Source: Verrucomicrobiota bacterium (GTDB taxonomy: Bacteria; Verrucomicrobiota; Verrucomicrobiia; Opitutales; Opitutaceae). Taken from it: DNA of 64,000 nt. The position numbers and the translations under genes are program-made. Positions 54,044 to 62,790 of the stretch are shown here, piece by piece. A model generated the notes under the pieces. The model searched no databases. It was not told the DNA's origin and worked only from the letters and a program-made list of their open reading frames with translations. Within the stretch, counting starts at the first letter, position 1; the number at the start of each line of letters is the position of its first letter. Location: positions 62,001-126,000 of the forward strand of contig JAQGOP010000050.1 of NCBI GenBank assembly GCA_028293545.1, read 5' to 3'.

Positions 54044-54984
54044 CAGGCCTTGCCCTTTCGCAGCTTGAAATTGAACAAACCCTGGGGCCGCGCGAGCATC
54101 AGCACGATCAACAGGAACGAGTAGAGCACCATGCGGTACTCCGCGATCGGGCGCAGCACTTCGGGGAGCAGCGTGAGGAGGATCGCGGCGAGGATGACGC
54201 CGAGGGTGTTGCCCATGCCGCCGAGGATGACCATCACCACGATCTCGATCGATTTCGTGAAATCAAAACCAGTCGGGGTGATCGTGAGCTTGAAATGGCC
54301 GTAGAGCCCGCCGGCGATGCCGGCGAAAAACGCGCCGATGACGAAGGCGACGATCTTGTAGCGCGTCGTGTTGAGGCCGACGGCCTCGGACGCGATTTCG
54401 TCGTCCCGCGTGGCGAGAAACCCGCGGCCATACGTGGAATGAACGAGGCAGGTGACGACGAACACCGTGATGGCGACGAAGGCGAGGACCCAGAAGATCG
54501 TGGTGTAGGGCGGGATGCCATTCATGCCCAGCGCGCCGCCGAGCACTTCCACGTTTTGAAACACCACGCGGATGATTTCGCCGAAGCCAAGTGTCACGAG
54601 CGCGAGGTAGTCGCCCTTGAGCCGCAGCGAGGGGACGCCGACAAGCAGCCCGGCAAAAGCGGCGCTCAGTCCGCCGGCCATCAGGGCCGCAAGGAAAAGG
54701 CCGCTCTGCTGCAGGGTGGTGCCGCCGTCCTCGCCGAACAATTTGGGCCCGAGGAAAAGGGTCACGGCCGCGGACAGGTATGCGCCGACCGACATGAAGC
54801 CCGCGTGCCCGAGCGAGAACTGGCCGGTGTAGCCGTTTACGAGGTTAAGCGAGACGGCGAGGATGACGTTGATCCCGATGCCGGTGAGGACGTCGAGGTA
54901 GTAGGGATCGAATCGATCGGAAAAGTATTGGACACCGAAAGCGGCGAGCAGCGCGACGATCAGGGCGAGATGCGGCTTGGGCAT
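54043..54984 (-). CDS. livM: Branched-chain amino acid ABC transporter permease LivM
   Basis: A 313-residue permease with about nine hydrophobic segments. It has the family segments NLVNGYTGQFSLGHAGFMSVGAY and GDYLALVTLGFGEIIR, and VMVILGGMGNTLGVILAA near the C-terminus. Six bases after livH; overlaps livG. Confidence 0.93.
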   Translation of the reverse strand: MPKPHLALIVALLAAFGVQYFSDRFDPYYLDVLTGIGINVILAVSLNLVNGYTGQFSLGHAGFMSVGAYLSAAVTLFLGPKLFGEDGGTTLQQSGLFLAALMAGGLSAAFAGLLVGVPSLRLKGDYLALVTLGFGEIIRVVFQNVEVLGGALGMNGIPPYTTIFWVLAFVAITVFVVTCLVHSTYGRGFLATRDDEIASEAVGLNTTRYKIVAFVIGAFFAGIAGGLYGHFKLTITPTGFDFTKSIEIVVMVILGGMGNTLGVILAAILLTLLPEVLRPIAEYRMVLYSFLLIVLMLARPQGLFNFKLRKGKA

Positions 54985-54990
54985 GGCGCG

Positions 54991-55881
54991 TCAGACTTTT
55001 TCCACCGTGAAGCGCCCGAGGAGGCCGGCGGGGCGGAACAGCAGGATGATGATGAGAATGGCGAACGCGATCGCGTCCTTGTACGTCGACCACTGGCTGC
55101 CGTTCACAAAGGTCTCGACCGTGCCGAGGATCAACCCGCCGAGTGCGGCGCCGGGGATGTTGCCGATTCCGCCGAGGATGGCGGCGACGAACGCCTTGAG
55201 GCCGGGCATCACGCCCATCAAGGGGTCGATCGAGGGATAATTCAGCGCGTAGAGGATCCCGCCCGCGGCGGCCAGGGCCGAGCCGAGGCCGAAGGTGAAG
55301 GAAATCACGACGTCGTTGTTCACGCCCATGAGCGTGGCGGCCTTCGGGTTGAGCGACACCGCGCGCATCGCGGTGCCGATCTTGGTGCGGTAGACGATGA
55401 ACTGGAGGACGATCATCAGCACCACGGAGACGGCGATGACGATGAGTTGGTTGCTGCCGACGATGATCCCGGCGACCTCAAAATTCCTGACGGGAAAAAT
55501 GGAGGGGAAGTTGCGCGGCGCGGCGCCGAAGAAAATCTGGCCGGAGTATTCGAGGAGCAGCGAAACGCCGATGGCCGTGATCAGGACGTTGAGCGTGGGA
55601 GAGCCGCGCAGGCGGCGGTACGCGAGCCGTTCGATGGTCATGCCGAGGATGGCGCAGCCGATCATCGCGACCGCCAGGACCACGAGCCCACCCCAGAGTG
55701 TTTCATGCGGCACGAGCCGTCCCATGTAGTAGCCGATGAAGGACCCAACCATGAACACATCCGAGTGCGCGAAATTGATGAAGCGCAGCACGCCGTAAAC
55801 CATCGTGTAACCGAGCGCAATGAGCGCATAAATCGCACCGAGCGACAGGCCGTTGAGGAGTTGTTGGAGGAATTCGGACAA
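54991..55881 (-). CDS. livH: Branched-chain amino acid ABC transporter permease LivH
   Basis: A 296-residue permease. The N-terminus FLQQLLNGLSLGAIYALIALGYTMVYGVLRFINFAH is diagnostic when read in pieces (GAIYALIALGYTMVYG, RFINFAHSDVFM), and GGIGNIPGAALGG is present near the end. The start is a TTG at 55881, dictated by the family N-terminus. In the usual order the binding protein gene would lie just upstream, but here a four-helix-bundle gene intervenes. Confidence 0.93.
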   Translation of the reverse strand: MSEFLQQLLNGLSLGAIYALIALGYTMVYGVLRFINFAHSDVFMVGSFIGYYMGRLVPHETLWGGLVVLAVAMIGCAILGMTIERLAYRRLRGSPTLNVLITAIGVSLLLEYSGQIFFGAAPRNFPSIFPVRNFEVAGIIVGSNQLIVIAVSVVLMIVLQFIVYRTKIGTAMRAVSLNPKAATLMGVNNDVVISFTFGLGSALAAAGGILYALNYPSIDPLMGVMPGLKAFVAAILGGIGNIPGAALGGLILGTVETFVNGSQWSTYKDAIAFAILIIILLFRPAGLLGRFTVEKV

Positions 55882-55984
55882 GGGCTAGAGTTGAAAGTGG
55901 AAGGTCGAAAGTTGAAAGAATCAATCACTGACCAATCGCGAAACCCGGCTGAAAGTTGAGAGGAGGAAGTTGAAAGCGAAGGAA

Positions 55985-56338
55985 TCAATCGCCGAGCGAG
56001 TCGCGAAGCCCGCTCAGCATTCGAACAATTTCCAATGCCTGGTCGTAAATCTCCACGTATGACTTCGGGGTGAGCAAGCCTTGGTTGCGTGCCACGGCGG
56101 CTCGGGAAACCAGTTCGAAGGTTGATCTGGCGGTGATTTCGATAAATCGGCGGTAGTCGTTCCTTGAATATTGCGACGAACCTTCGGCGACATTCGACGA
56201 AATCGACACTGACGCGCGGCGCATCTGGCTCGTCAGGCCGAAACGTTCCTCCGCCGAAAACGATTTGGTGACGGCATAGACTCGATCCGCCAGTGCAATG
56301 CCTTTCGACCGGACGACGAGCCTTTCAAAATTAAACAT
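55985..56338 (-). CDS. Four-helix-bundle protein (S23/IVS-encoded type) inside the liv operon
   Basis: A 117-residue all-helical protein of the family first seen in 23S rRNA intervening sequences. Diagnostic stretches are FERLVVRSKGIALADRVY, QMRRASVSISSNVAEGSS and SRNDYRRFIEIARS-like. It lies between livH and the binding-protein genes. Both flanks are rich in GTTGAAAG-type units and palindromes. Just beyond its stop (55910-55955) sits a decayed second copy of its own 3' end. Function unknown; probably a mobile or domesticated cassette. Confidence 0.85.
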   Translation of the reverse strand: MFNFERLVVRSKGIALADRVYAVTKSFSAEERFGLTSQMRRASVSISSNVAEGSSQYSRNDYRRFIEITARSTFELVSRAAVARNQGLLTPKSYVEIYDQALEIVRMLSGLRDSLGD

Positions 56339-56339
56339 C

Positions 56340-56508
56340 CCGCGAGTTTCCCGCGTTCAACTTTCCCTTTCCAATCTTCAACGTCCTGTCCTTTGGAGCA
56401 GGACAAGATTGAACGAGGAAAGTCGAAAGCCGGCGAACGATCCCGCGAGTATCCGCCTTTCAACCTTCAACTCCTGGCCGATCGGCCAGGATTCCGCTTT
56501 CAACTCGC
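56340..56508. repeat. Palindrome-rich flank of the four-helix-bundle gene
   Basis: An exact 18-bp palindrome CCTGGCCGATCGGCCAGG lies at 56473-56490. A second hairpin with arms GTCCTG and CAGGAC lies near 56386-56406, flanked by TTCAA/TTGAA pairs. CTTTCAAC-type units occur on both sides. Confidence 0.75.
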
Positions 56509-57654
56509 TCAGGGAAGCACCGAGCTGACGAATCGGGCGCGACCGTCTTTTATCGTGACGATGCTGACGGCCTTCGAGGCGTTGCGGTGGGCGTCGATGG
56601 TCATGCGGCCGGTGACACCGGGGAAATCCTTCGTGGTGGCCAGCGCGTCGCGGACTTTGGCGCCGTCGGTGGTGCCGGCACGGCGCATGGCGTCGGCTAA
56701 CAGCATCATCGCATCGTAGCCGAGCGCGGCGACGCCGTCGGGCACTTGGCCCTCGTAGCGCGCGGCGAATTTCCGGTTGAAGGCGCGGACTTCCGGCGCG
56801 GGCGATTCCGCCGAGAAGTGGGTTGAATAATAGGTGCCTTCGATCGCCTTGCCGCCCAGCTCGACGAGCTGCGGCGCTTCCCAGCCATCGCCGCCGAAGA
56901 GGGGGACTTCGAGGCCGAGTGCGCGCGCCTGGAGGCAGATCAGGGCGGCTTCCGTATAATATCCGGTGGCGGCGATCGCGTCCGGATGCAGCGCTTTGAT
57001 CGCGGTGAGTTGGGCGCGGAAATCCTTGTCGCCCTCGTTATATTTTTGTTCGGCCACGATTTCGCCGCCGGCCGCCACGAAGCGTTCGCGGATGACCTTG
57101 GAAAGGCCGACGCTGTAAGGCGCGGAGACGGACGTGAGCAGGGCGAGCCGTTTGACGTGAAGGGAATCGCGCGCGAATTTCGCGAGGACGGCGCCTTGGA
57201 ACGGATCGATGAAGCAGGTGCGGAAAATGTAGTTCCCCATTTCCGTCACGCGCGGGTTGGTCGCGGAGATCGCGATCATCGGCACGCGGGCGGCCTGGCA
57301 GAACGGGGCGGCTTCGAGGCAATTCGCCGAGGCGTTGCCGCCGAGGATGGCGACGACCTTGTCGCGCGAGATCATCTTTTTCACCGCGGTCGACGATTCG
57401 CCGGACTTCGACTGGATGTCCTCGACGATGAATTCCACGGGGCGCCCGAGGATGCCGCCGGTGGCGTTGAGTTCCTCGACCGCGAGGACGATGCCCTGGT
57501 GGGCGGCGACGCCGAAGGAGGCTTCCTTGCCGGTGAGGGCGGCGTATTGCCCGACCTTGATCGGCTCGACGGCCGCGGCCCACGCGAGCGGGAGAAAAAA
57601 CAACGCGCAGCGGGTGAGGCTGCGCGCGAGCTGGGCCGGGGTCGGAGACCTCAC
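56509..57654 (-). CDS. Liv-type ABC transporter substrate-binding protein (second copy)
   Basis: A 381-residue periplasmic type I binding protein. Signal peptide LTRCALFFLPLAWAAAVE, then IKVGQYAALTGKEASFGVAAHQG, GRPVEFIVEDIQSKSGES, VVAILGGNASANCLEAAP and FRTCFIDPFQGAVLAKFA. It starts at a GTG overlapping the stop of its paralogue and is roughly half identical to it, so the two come from a tandem duplication. Ligand likely an amino acid or amide, not readable from sequence. Confidence 0.9.
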   Translation of the reverse strand: MRSPTPAQLARSLTRCALFFLPLAWAAAVEPIKVGQYAALTGKEASFGVAAHQGIVLAVEELNATGGILGRPVEFIVEDIQSKSGESSTAVKKMISRDKVVAILGGNASANCLEAAPFCQAARVPMIAISATNPRVTEMGNYIFRTCFIDPFQGAVLAKFARDSLHVKRLALLTSVSAPYSVGLSKVIRERFVAAGGEIVAEQKYNEGDKDFRAQLTAIKALHPDAIAATGYYTEAALICLQARALGLEVPLFGGDGWEAPQLVELGGKAIEGTYYSTHFSAESPAPEVRAFNRKFAARYEGQVPDGVAALGYDAMMLLADAMRRAGTTDGAKVRDALATTKDFPGVTGRMTIDAHRNASKAVSIVTIKDGRARFVSSVLP

Positions 57655-58793
57655 GGGGCGATCGTTTCGACGAATTTGAACTGGCCGTCCTTCACCGTGA
57701 CGACGACGGCGGACTTGGTGGCGTTCCGTTTCGCGTCGATCGTGATCATGCCGGTGATGCCGCTGTAATTTTTCGTGGCGGCGAGGGCGTCGCGCACCTT
57801 CGGGCCTTCGGTGGTGTTGGCGCGCTTGATGGCATCGGCGAGGACCATGGCGGAATCATAGCCGAGCGCGGCCATGGCGTCGGGAGTTTCGCCGGCGAAT
57901 TTCGCGCGGAAATCGGCCACGAATTTCTGGACGGCCGGCGAAGTGCTTTCGGGCGAGTAGTGGGTGGTGTAGTACGTGCCTTCGACGGCCTTGCCGCCGA
58001 TCTCGATGAGTTGCGGGGCTTCCCAGCCGTCGCCGCCGAAAATGGGAATCTCGAGGCCGAGGTCGCGGGCCTGCTTACAGATCAACGCGGCTTCCGTATA
58101 ATAACCCGGCACGAAGATCGCGTCGGGCTTGGTGGGCTTGATCGCGGTGAGCTGGGCTTTGAAGTCCTTGTCGTTCTCGGAGAACCTCTGCTCGATCACG
58201 ATTTCGCCGCCCTGCGCGATGAACGGCTCCTTGAAGAACTTGGCGAGTCCCACGCTATACGGGGAGGAAACGGAAGTGAGGAGCGCGACACGCTTGGCCT
58301 TGAGGGTGTTCTGCGCGAATTTCGCGAGGAGGCGGCCTTGGAGCGGATCGATGAAGCACACGCGGAAGATGTAACTGCCCATCTCGGTGACTTTCGGGTT
58401 GGTTGAGGAGGGTGACACCATCGGGATTTTCGCATTCTGCGCGATGGGGGCGGCTTCGAGCGAACGGCCGGAGGCGACTTCGCCGAGGAGGGCGATGACC
58501 TTGTCGCGTGAGATCAGTTTCTTCGCGATCGTGGCGGATTCGCCCTGTTTCGATTGGTTGTCCTCGGTGATCAGCTCGAATTGCTGGCCGAGCGCGCCAC
58601 CGCGGGCGTTGAGCTCCTCGATGGCGAGGAGGGTGCCTTTGTGCGAGGACTGGCCGAAGGCGGCTTCCTTGCCGGTCAGCGAGGCGAATTCGCCGACCTT
58701 GATCGTGGCGGCGGGAGTCTGGGCAATCGCGGCGGCGGCGAAGGCCGTGAAGGCGAGGGCCGGGAGCCAGAGAGTGCGTAGGGCTTTAATCAT
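57651..58793 (-). CDS. Liv-type ABC transporter substrate-binding protein (first copy)
   Basis: A 380-residue binding protein. Signal peptide LWLPALAFTAFAAAAIAQ, then IKVGEFASLTGKEAAFGQSSHKG, FELITEDNQSKQGES, FRVCFIDPLQGRLLAKFA, and PIFGGDGWEAPQLIEIGGKAVEG. First gene of the leftward liv operon. The ATG at 58793 faces the LptF/G gene across about 190 bp. Confidence 0.92.
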   Translation of the reverse strand: MIKALRTLWLPALAFTAFAAAAIAQTPAATIKVGEFASLTGKEAAFGQSSHKGTLLAIEELNARGGALGQQFELITEDNQSKQGESATIAKKLISRDKVIALLGEVASGRSLEAAPIAQNAKIPMVSPSSTNPKVTEMGSYIFRVCFIDPLQGRLLAKFAQNTLKAKRVALLTSVSSPYSVGLAKFFKEPFIAQGGEIVIEQRFSENDKDFKAQLTAIKPTKPDAIFVPGYYTEAALICKQARDLGLEIPIFGGDGWEAPQLIEIGGKAVEGTYYTTHYSPESTSPAVQKFVADFRAKFAGETPDAMAALGYDSAMVLADAIKRANTTEGPKVRDALAATKNYSGITGMITIDAKRNATKSAVVVTVKDGQFKFVETIAP

Positions 58794-58987
58794 AGAGGAA
58801 CGAAGGGTGGAACGTGGAGGAAGGCGGAAGGCAAGGACAGGCGGTGCGAGTTTTCAACCAATCTATTGGATCCCCGTTCGCGCGCGGCCCGGAGGACAAG
58901 ACCGCCGTTAGCAGCCGGCGTGCCGGGCGCGTTGGCGCGGCGGATTGGGTTTTGCTTTCGCGAGGGCAGCGGCTTTGCTCCGCCTCG

Positions 58988-60100
58988 TTGAACACGTACG
59001 ACCGTCACCTGCTGCGCGAGTGGCTTTCGATCCTCGGGATCGTGCTCGGGGCGATGGTGGGATTGATGCTCGTGCAGGTGATGTATGACGACTTCCGCGT
59101 CTTGCGCGAGCTGGGGGCGCGCGGGCTGGAGATGTGGATGTATTTTTTTGTGACGATGCCGAGTTTCCTCGCGAACGTGCTGCCGGTGGCGCTGCTGCTT
59201 TCGCTGTTGTTCGTGCTGGGGAAGCTGCATCGCGCGAACGAGTTCACCGCGATGCGGGCCGCGGGGGTCAGCATGTTCCGGATCACGGCGCCGATCTGGG
59301 CGGTCGGGGTCCTGGCGTGCGGATTGTCGTGGTGGCTCAATTCCTCGGTGGTGCCATGGTCGGTTGAAACCTCGCGATCGCTGCGCGAGGGACTCGATTT
59401 TCGCAAGCAGGCGCAGACCCTGGCGGCGGATCGGGTGGGAGTGGTGGAGAGCGTGGCCTTCGACAACCAGCACGCCGGTCGGATGTGGTTTTTCAACCGT
59501 TACAGCCGGCTGCTCCACCGCGGGTTTGGCGTGACGGTGTCGGACCTCGACAACCGCCGTCGTGAAACCACGCGGTTGGTCGCCTCCGAGGCGTCGTACG
59601 ACGAGCACGGCAAGGGCTGGATTTTCAAGGAAGGGCGCACGATGTCGTTCAATCCCGAGTCGGGGGAGATGATCGGGGTGACGTCCTTCACGCAGGAGAC
59701 GCGGAGCAGCTACAAGGAAGACCCGCAATTGATGCTGCTGATCGACCGGCGTCCGGTGGACCTGTCGTTTTCGGAGCTGAAAACGCTGATCGATTACCTG
59801 CGCTTCGAGAACAGCGACAAGGTCACGAGTTACGCGGTGCGGTATTTCACGCTGATCGCGGACACCCTGGGCCCGCTGATCGTGATCGCGATCGCCATCC
59901 CCTTCGCAGTGTCGGGCGTGCGCGTGAACCCGGCGGTGGGCGTTTCAAAATCGTTCATGCTGTTTTTCCTCTATTATATCCTGGCGAACCTCGCGTCGTC
60001 GCTCGCGACGAAACAACTGATCGACCCGCTCTTCGCGGCGTGGCTGCCGAACATCGGGATGACTGTGCTCGCCGCCTGGCTTTTCGTGCGGCTGCGGTGA
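58988..60100 (+). CDS. LptF/LptG family lipopolysaccharide export permease
   Basis: A 370-residue YjgP/YjgQ-type permease. N-terminal TYDRHLLREWL, two helices (ILGIVLGAMVGLMLVQVMYDD, SFLANVLPVALLLSLLFVLG), the HRANEFTAMRAAGVSMFRI cytoplasmic loop, a periplasmic beta-jellyroll from about 120 to 270, and three further helices at the end. It works with LptB to extract LPS from the inner membrane. No in-frame ATG fits; TTG 58988 sits at the family N-terminus and is my choice. Whether F or G cannot be told. Confidence 0.88.
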   Translation: MNTYDRHLLREWLSILGIVLGAMVGLMLVQVMYDDFRVLRELGARGLEMWMYFFVTMPSFLANVLPVALLLSLLFVLGKLHRANEFTAMRAAGVSMFRITAPIWAVGVLACGLSWWLNSSVVPWSVETSRSLREGLDFRKQAQTLAADRVGVVESVAFDNQHAGRMWFFNRYSRLLHRGFGVTVSDLDNRRRETTRLVASEASYDEHGKGWIFKEGRTMSFNPESGEMIGVTSFTQETRSSYKEDPQLMLLIDRRPVDLSFSELKTLIDYLRFENSDKVTSYAVRYFTLIADTLGPLIVIAIAIPFAVSGVRVNPAVGVSKSFMLFFLYYILANLASSLATKQLIDPLFAAWLPNIGMTVLAAWLFVRLR

Positions 60101-60115
60101 GGGGGGCGGGTCTCC

Positions 60116-60250
60116 GACGTAGCGCAGGCGGCCCGCCTGCTCTGGCGGAAGTAGCGAGGAGCGGGTAGCGAGTAGCGAGCATACCATACACCAACCGCCG
60201 GCGGAGTCGTGCGTTTGGCGGGCCGAAGCAGGCGGGCCGCCTGCGCTTCC
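60116..60250. repeat. Composite palindromic REP-like element, copy 3
   Basis: REP arms at about 60119-60141 and 60226-60247. An AGTAGCGAGGAGCGGGTAGC unit lies at 60149-60180, and a variant core with CGGAGTCGTGCG is at 60201-60213. It separates the convergent LptF/G and DgkA-type genes. Confidence 0.85.
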
Positions 60251-60262
60251 CATCCGCTCACC

Positions 60263-60673
60263 TCAGACCACCAGCCGGCGCCACACGGCATTGCTGGGCC
60301 ACAGCAGGATCGACCACACGACGATGCAGTTGATGTAGCTGAGGAAAACGGCGGCGCTCGCCATGTCCTTGATGCGCTTGGCGAGCGGATGGCGCTCCGG
60401 TCGAAGGTAATCGATGATCCACTCGATCGCGGAGTTCAGCAGTTCGACGATCAGGATCAGGATGAGCGATGCGATCATGAGCGCCGTGGAGACGGCGTTG
60501 ACGGGAAGGATGATGGCGAGCGGGACAAGCAGGACCGCAAAAATCAGGTCCTCGCGAAACGACGGCTCGTGCTTGAGGGCCGCGAAAAACCCATCGATCG
60601 AGTAGCGGACCGACGCGATGAAGTTTCGGAAACTGCGCCGTTTTATTTCGGTCGCTTCGACATTTTCAGCCAC
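60263..60673 (-). CDS. Diacylglycerol/undecaprenol kinase family (DgkA)
   Basis: A 136-residue membrane kinase with three helices. The N-terminal part has FRNFIASVRYSIDGFF and the Glu of KHEPSFREDL. The active-site stretch is ELLNSAIEWIIDYL followed by HPLAKRIKDMASAAVFLSY. It phosphorylates diacylglycerol or undecaprenol in the inner membrane. Start GTG 60673. Gram-negative DgkA shape with a slightly longer N-terminus. Confidence 0.92.
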   Translation of the reverse strand: MAENVEATEIKRRSFRNFIASVRYSIDGFFAALKHEPSFREDLIFAVLLVPLAIILPVNAVSTALMIASLILILIVELLNSAIEWIIDYLRPERHPLAKRIKDMASAAVFLSYINCIVVWSILLWPSNAVWRRLVV

Positions 60674-60822
60674 GCGCCGACCCTACGTGGCGGCGAGCAT
60701 TGGCGGAAGCGCATTTTTTGTTCGGTTCGATCCGGGGGCTGCGGCGGGAATGCCTCGCGGGCGGGAGTGCGGTTTTACCCGCGGAGTTCGCGAAGGGCCG
60801 CGGGAAACGTAAGCCCATCCGA

Positions 60823-61329
60823 TCAGGACGCAGAAATACCGATGCGTCGCGTGGATCTTTTTTGGCCGATGAAACCGCAGGCGAACTCGATGACTTCCTC
60901 GCGGTAGCCGACGAATTGGAGCACGCGCGCGAGGAATCGGCGCTTGGTCGGCGTATCGATGTTCATGATCGCCCAATACTGGGTCCCATCGATCTGGCGC
61001 GCTTGGTTGTGGCGGCACGCGGCGAGGATGTCCTCCTGGTTCAGGCTGAGAAACCGGCGTCCGCCCAGGATGCTGCGAATGAACTCGCCGAAGTCGGCGG
61101 TGTGGTGAGCCGACACCCAGCCCAGCAGCGAGAGGTAACGATCGGCGTCGGTGAACTTGGAGCGGAATTCAGGGCTGAGGATAAAAGCGGCCAGGGGTTC
61201 GGTCGCTTCCGGTGAACCGGTCAGTACATTCAAGAGCGACGCAAGAACGGCGTCGGGCGTGCGATGGAACCCCGTGGCCAGCTTTTGGAGTTCTTCATAG
61301 ACCTGATCGCTGACATCGATCGTTTTCAT
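60823..61329 (-). CDS. SeqA-like replication initiation regulator
   Basis: A 168-residue protein (E. coli SeqA has 181). The first 35 residues, MKTIDVSDQVYEELQ then TPDAVLASLL, match the SeqA N-terminal oligomerisation domain. The C-terminal part (FLSLNQEDIL, GTQYWAIMNIDTPTKRR, VLQFVGYREEVIEFACGFI) follows the SeqA hemimethylated-GATC-binding domain closely. Of the base-contacting loop, Asn150 corresponds to Asn123, but Asn152 to Asp125. Arg91-Arg92 take the place of Arg116/Arg118. The start codon at 61329 abuts AACCGGTT palindromic sequence (61331-61350), a possible operator. SeqA is generally known from Dam-containing Gammaproteobacteria, so this is unexpected here. Confidence 0.78.
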   Translation of the reverse strand: MKTIDVSDQVYEELQKLATGFHRTPDAVLASLLNVLTGSPEATEPLAAFILSPEFRSKFTDADRYLSLLGWVSAHHTADFGEFIRSILGGRRFLSLNQEDILAACRHNQARQIDGTQYWAIMNIDTPTKRRFLARVLQFVGYREEVIEFACGFIGQKRSTRRIGISAS

Positions 61330-61589
61330 TAAACGGTTTGAACCGGTTTAGTAGGTTCAAGTAAAGCAATCTGCGATGAATGACAGGCTCGAACGGACCA
61401 ACTTTAGCCGCGAAGGGACCAGAATGAACGCAAATCAGAGCCCAATCTGTTTTTACAGGAGCCCATCCGAGGAACCCGACTTCCGCAAATGGAGGCAATG
61501 GCTACGGCGAGTCGTTGATTCATCGCGCGGGGTTCCAAAAGGTCGCCACTAAAAGGCCATGGGGCGCGAATGCGGGCAACCGCGCCGAA

Positions 61590-61679
61590 GTTACCGTCGA
61601 GGAGATCGTCTCGTGCATGGAAACCAAATACGGCATCGCCCAGCGCATCTGGGTCATGGATCGCTGCACTGAAAAGTGA
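61590..61679 (+). mobile_element. DDE transposase fragment (IS1634/IS4-like)
   Basis: The plus strand reads VEEIVSCMETKYGIAQRIWV followed by MDR, then a premature stop at 61677. (K)YG.A.R.WVMDRG is the second catalytic-Asp region of IS1634/IS4-type transposases. Neither the upstream nor the downstream parts can be found, so this is a scrap. The remaining gap 61330-61589 shows only one decayed CGCGAA-type repeat near 61403-61430. Confidence 0.5.
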
Positions 61680-61702
61680 TGCGCGACAAGACGGTTTGTC
61701 AC

Positions 61703-62440
61703 TCACGGCATGACTGGCTTGCCGTTCCGGAGGGTGGTGACCCGGGAAAAACCATGCTCGATCGCATACTCGATCAACTTGGCCGACGTCGTAATCCCCA
61801 GCTTGCGCATGATGTTGTTGCGATGGGTCTGGGCGGTGCGGGGAGCGAGGCTCAGAACGAGAGCGATCTCCTCGTTCGAGGCGAAGCCGCCTATCAAGGA
61901 AAGGACCGTATACTCCCGCTCGGAAAGGATCTTGTTAAAAGCCGCGGCATTACGGGTCCGCGCGCGCTGAGCCTCGAGATAGCTCGGAGAATAGTATTTG
62001 CCACCCTGCAGGAGGGCCGCGCAAGCGCGTCGCAGGGCTGTGAGCAGTTCGGTCGTCTTGTCCACAAAACCGTCGGCGGAAGCCTGTTCGACGCGAAAGA
62101 GGGTGAAATCGTCACAGTGAGAAGAGAGGAGGAGAATTTTCGTCTGGGGCCAGCGCAGGCGGGTAAATTCCGCGACCCCGAACCCGTCGCCATCAGGCAG
62201 ATGCAAGTCAATCATGACCAAGTCCGGACGGGTTTCCTCGATCACGCGCTTGGCCTTGCGGCCGGTGTCCGCCTCGGCGACGACCTGCCAGCCGAACTCG
62301 GTCAGGCAAAGCTTTCGCATCACATCGCGGAACATCTCGTGATCCTCCACAAGGGCGACGCGAACGCGGCCGCCAGGGTGGGGAGATGATGCTTCCACGG
62401 GGGGAGCAGGGCTGCCGGTAGGGATGCGGTTGGATTTCAT
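61703..62440 (-). CDS. NarL/LuxR-type response regulator
   Basis: A 245-residue regulator. A short Pro-rich leader precedes the receiver (VRVALVEDHEMFRDVMRKL, phospho-Asp in LVMIDLHLPDGDGFG, Thr/Ser in LLLSSH, Lys in GFVDKT). The HTH has ILSEREYTVLSLIGGFASNEEIALVLSLAPRTAQTHRNNIMRKLG read in pieces. Start ATG 62440 (a TTG at 62452 is possible). There is no kinase beside it. Two CTACGTAAATTCG repeats lie upstream. Confidence 0.9.
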   Translation of the reverse strand: MKSNRIPTGSPAPPVEASSPHPGGRVRVALVEDHEMFRDVMRKLCLTEFGWQVVAEADTGRKAKRVIEETRPDLVMIDLHLPDGDGFGVAEFTRLRWPQTKILLLSSHCDDFTLFRVEQASADGFVDKTTELLTALRRACAALLQGGKYYSPSYLEAQRARTRNAAAFNKILSEREYTVLSLIGGFASNEEIALVLSLAPRTAQTHRNNIMRKLGITTSAKLIEYAIEHGFSRVTTLRNGKPVMP

Positions 62441-62490
62441 GAGGGCAACCAAGGGGGTGAGGGAAGGTTTTCGCGCGGCGAGAGTGAAGT

Positions 62491-62629
62491 CTACGTAAAT
62501 TCGTGTAGCCGGACGGTCGAGACTTTGTCTTCGATCCGTTATCGTTGGAGCGACGGAAGCAGCGGCGGGCGTCTGTTACATCTTTGACGGTACAATATCC
62601 GGGCGAATCTCTCTACGTAAATTCGAGTA
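62491..62629. promoter_or_regulatory. Paired CTACGTAAATTCG repeats between divergent genes
   Basis: CTACGTAAATTCG occurs at 62491-62503, followed by TGTAG to make a partial dyad, and again at 62613-62625. The two lie 122 bp apart in the gap between the response regulator gene and the thioredoxin-fold gene. They are candidate operators for the regulator or elements of the divergent promoters. Confidence 0.4.
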
Positions 62630-62790
62630 AATTCATTCGTTGATCGAATGGAACTTCTCCTAGGGTCTGGAGCATGGCTCCGCGGAATTTCCGTGAAACG
62701 CCGTTTTTTATCCGAGCAGTCAAACCTACTCCCTTTCGTGCATTTTTTTATGACGTTCCCGTCCTTCGATGTTTTCTCGGCTTTTTCCCG

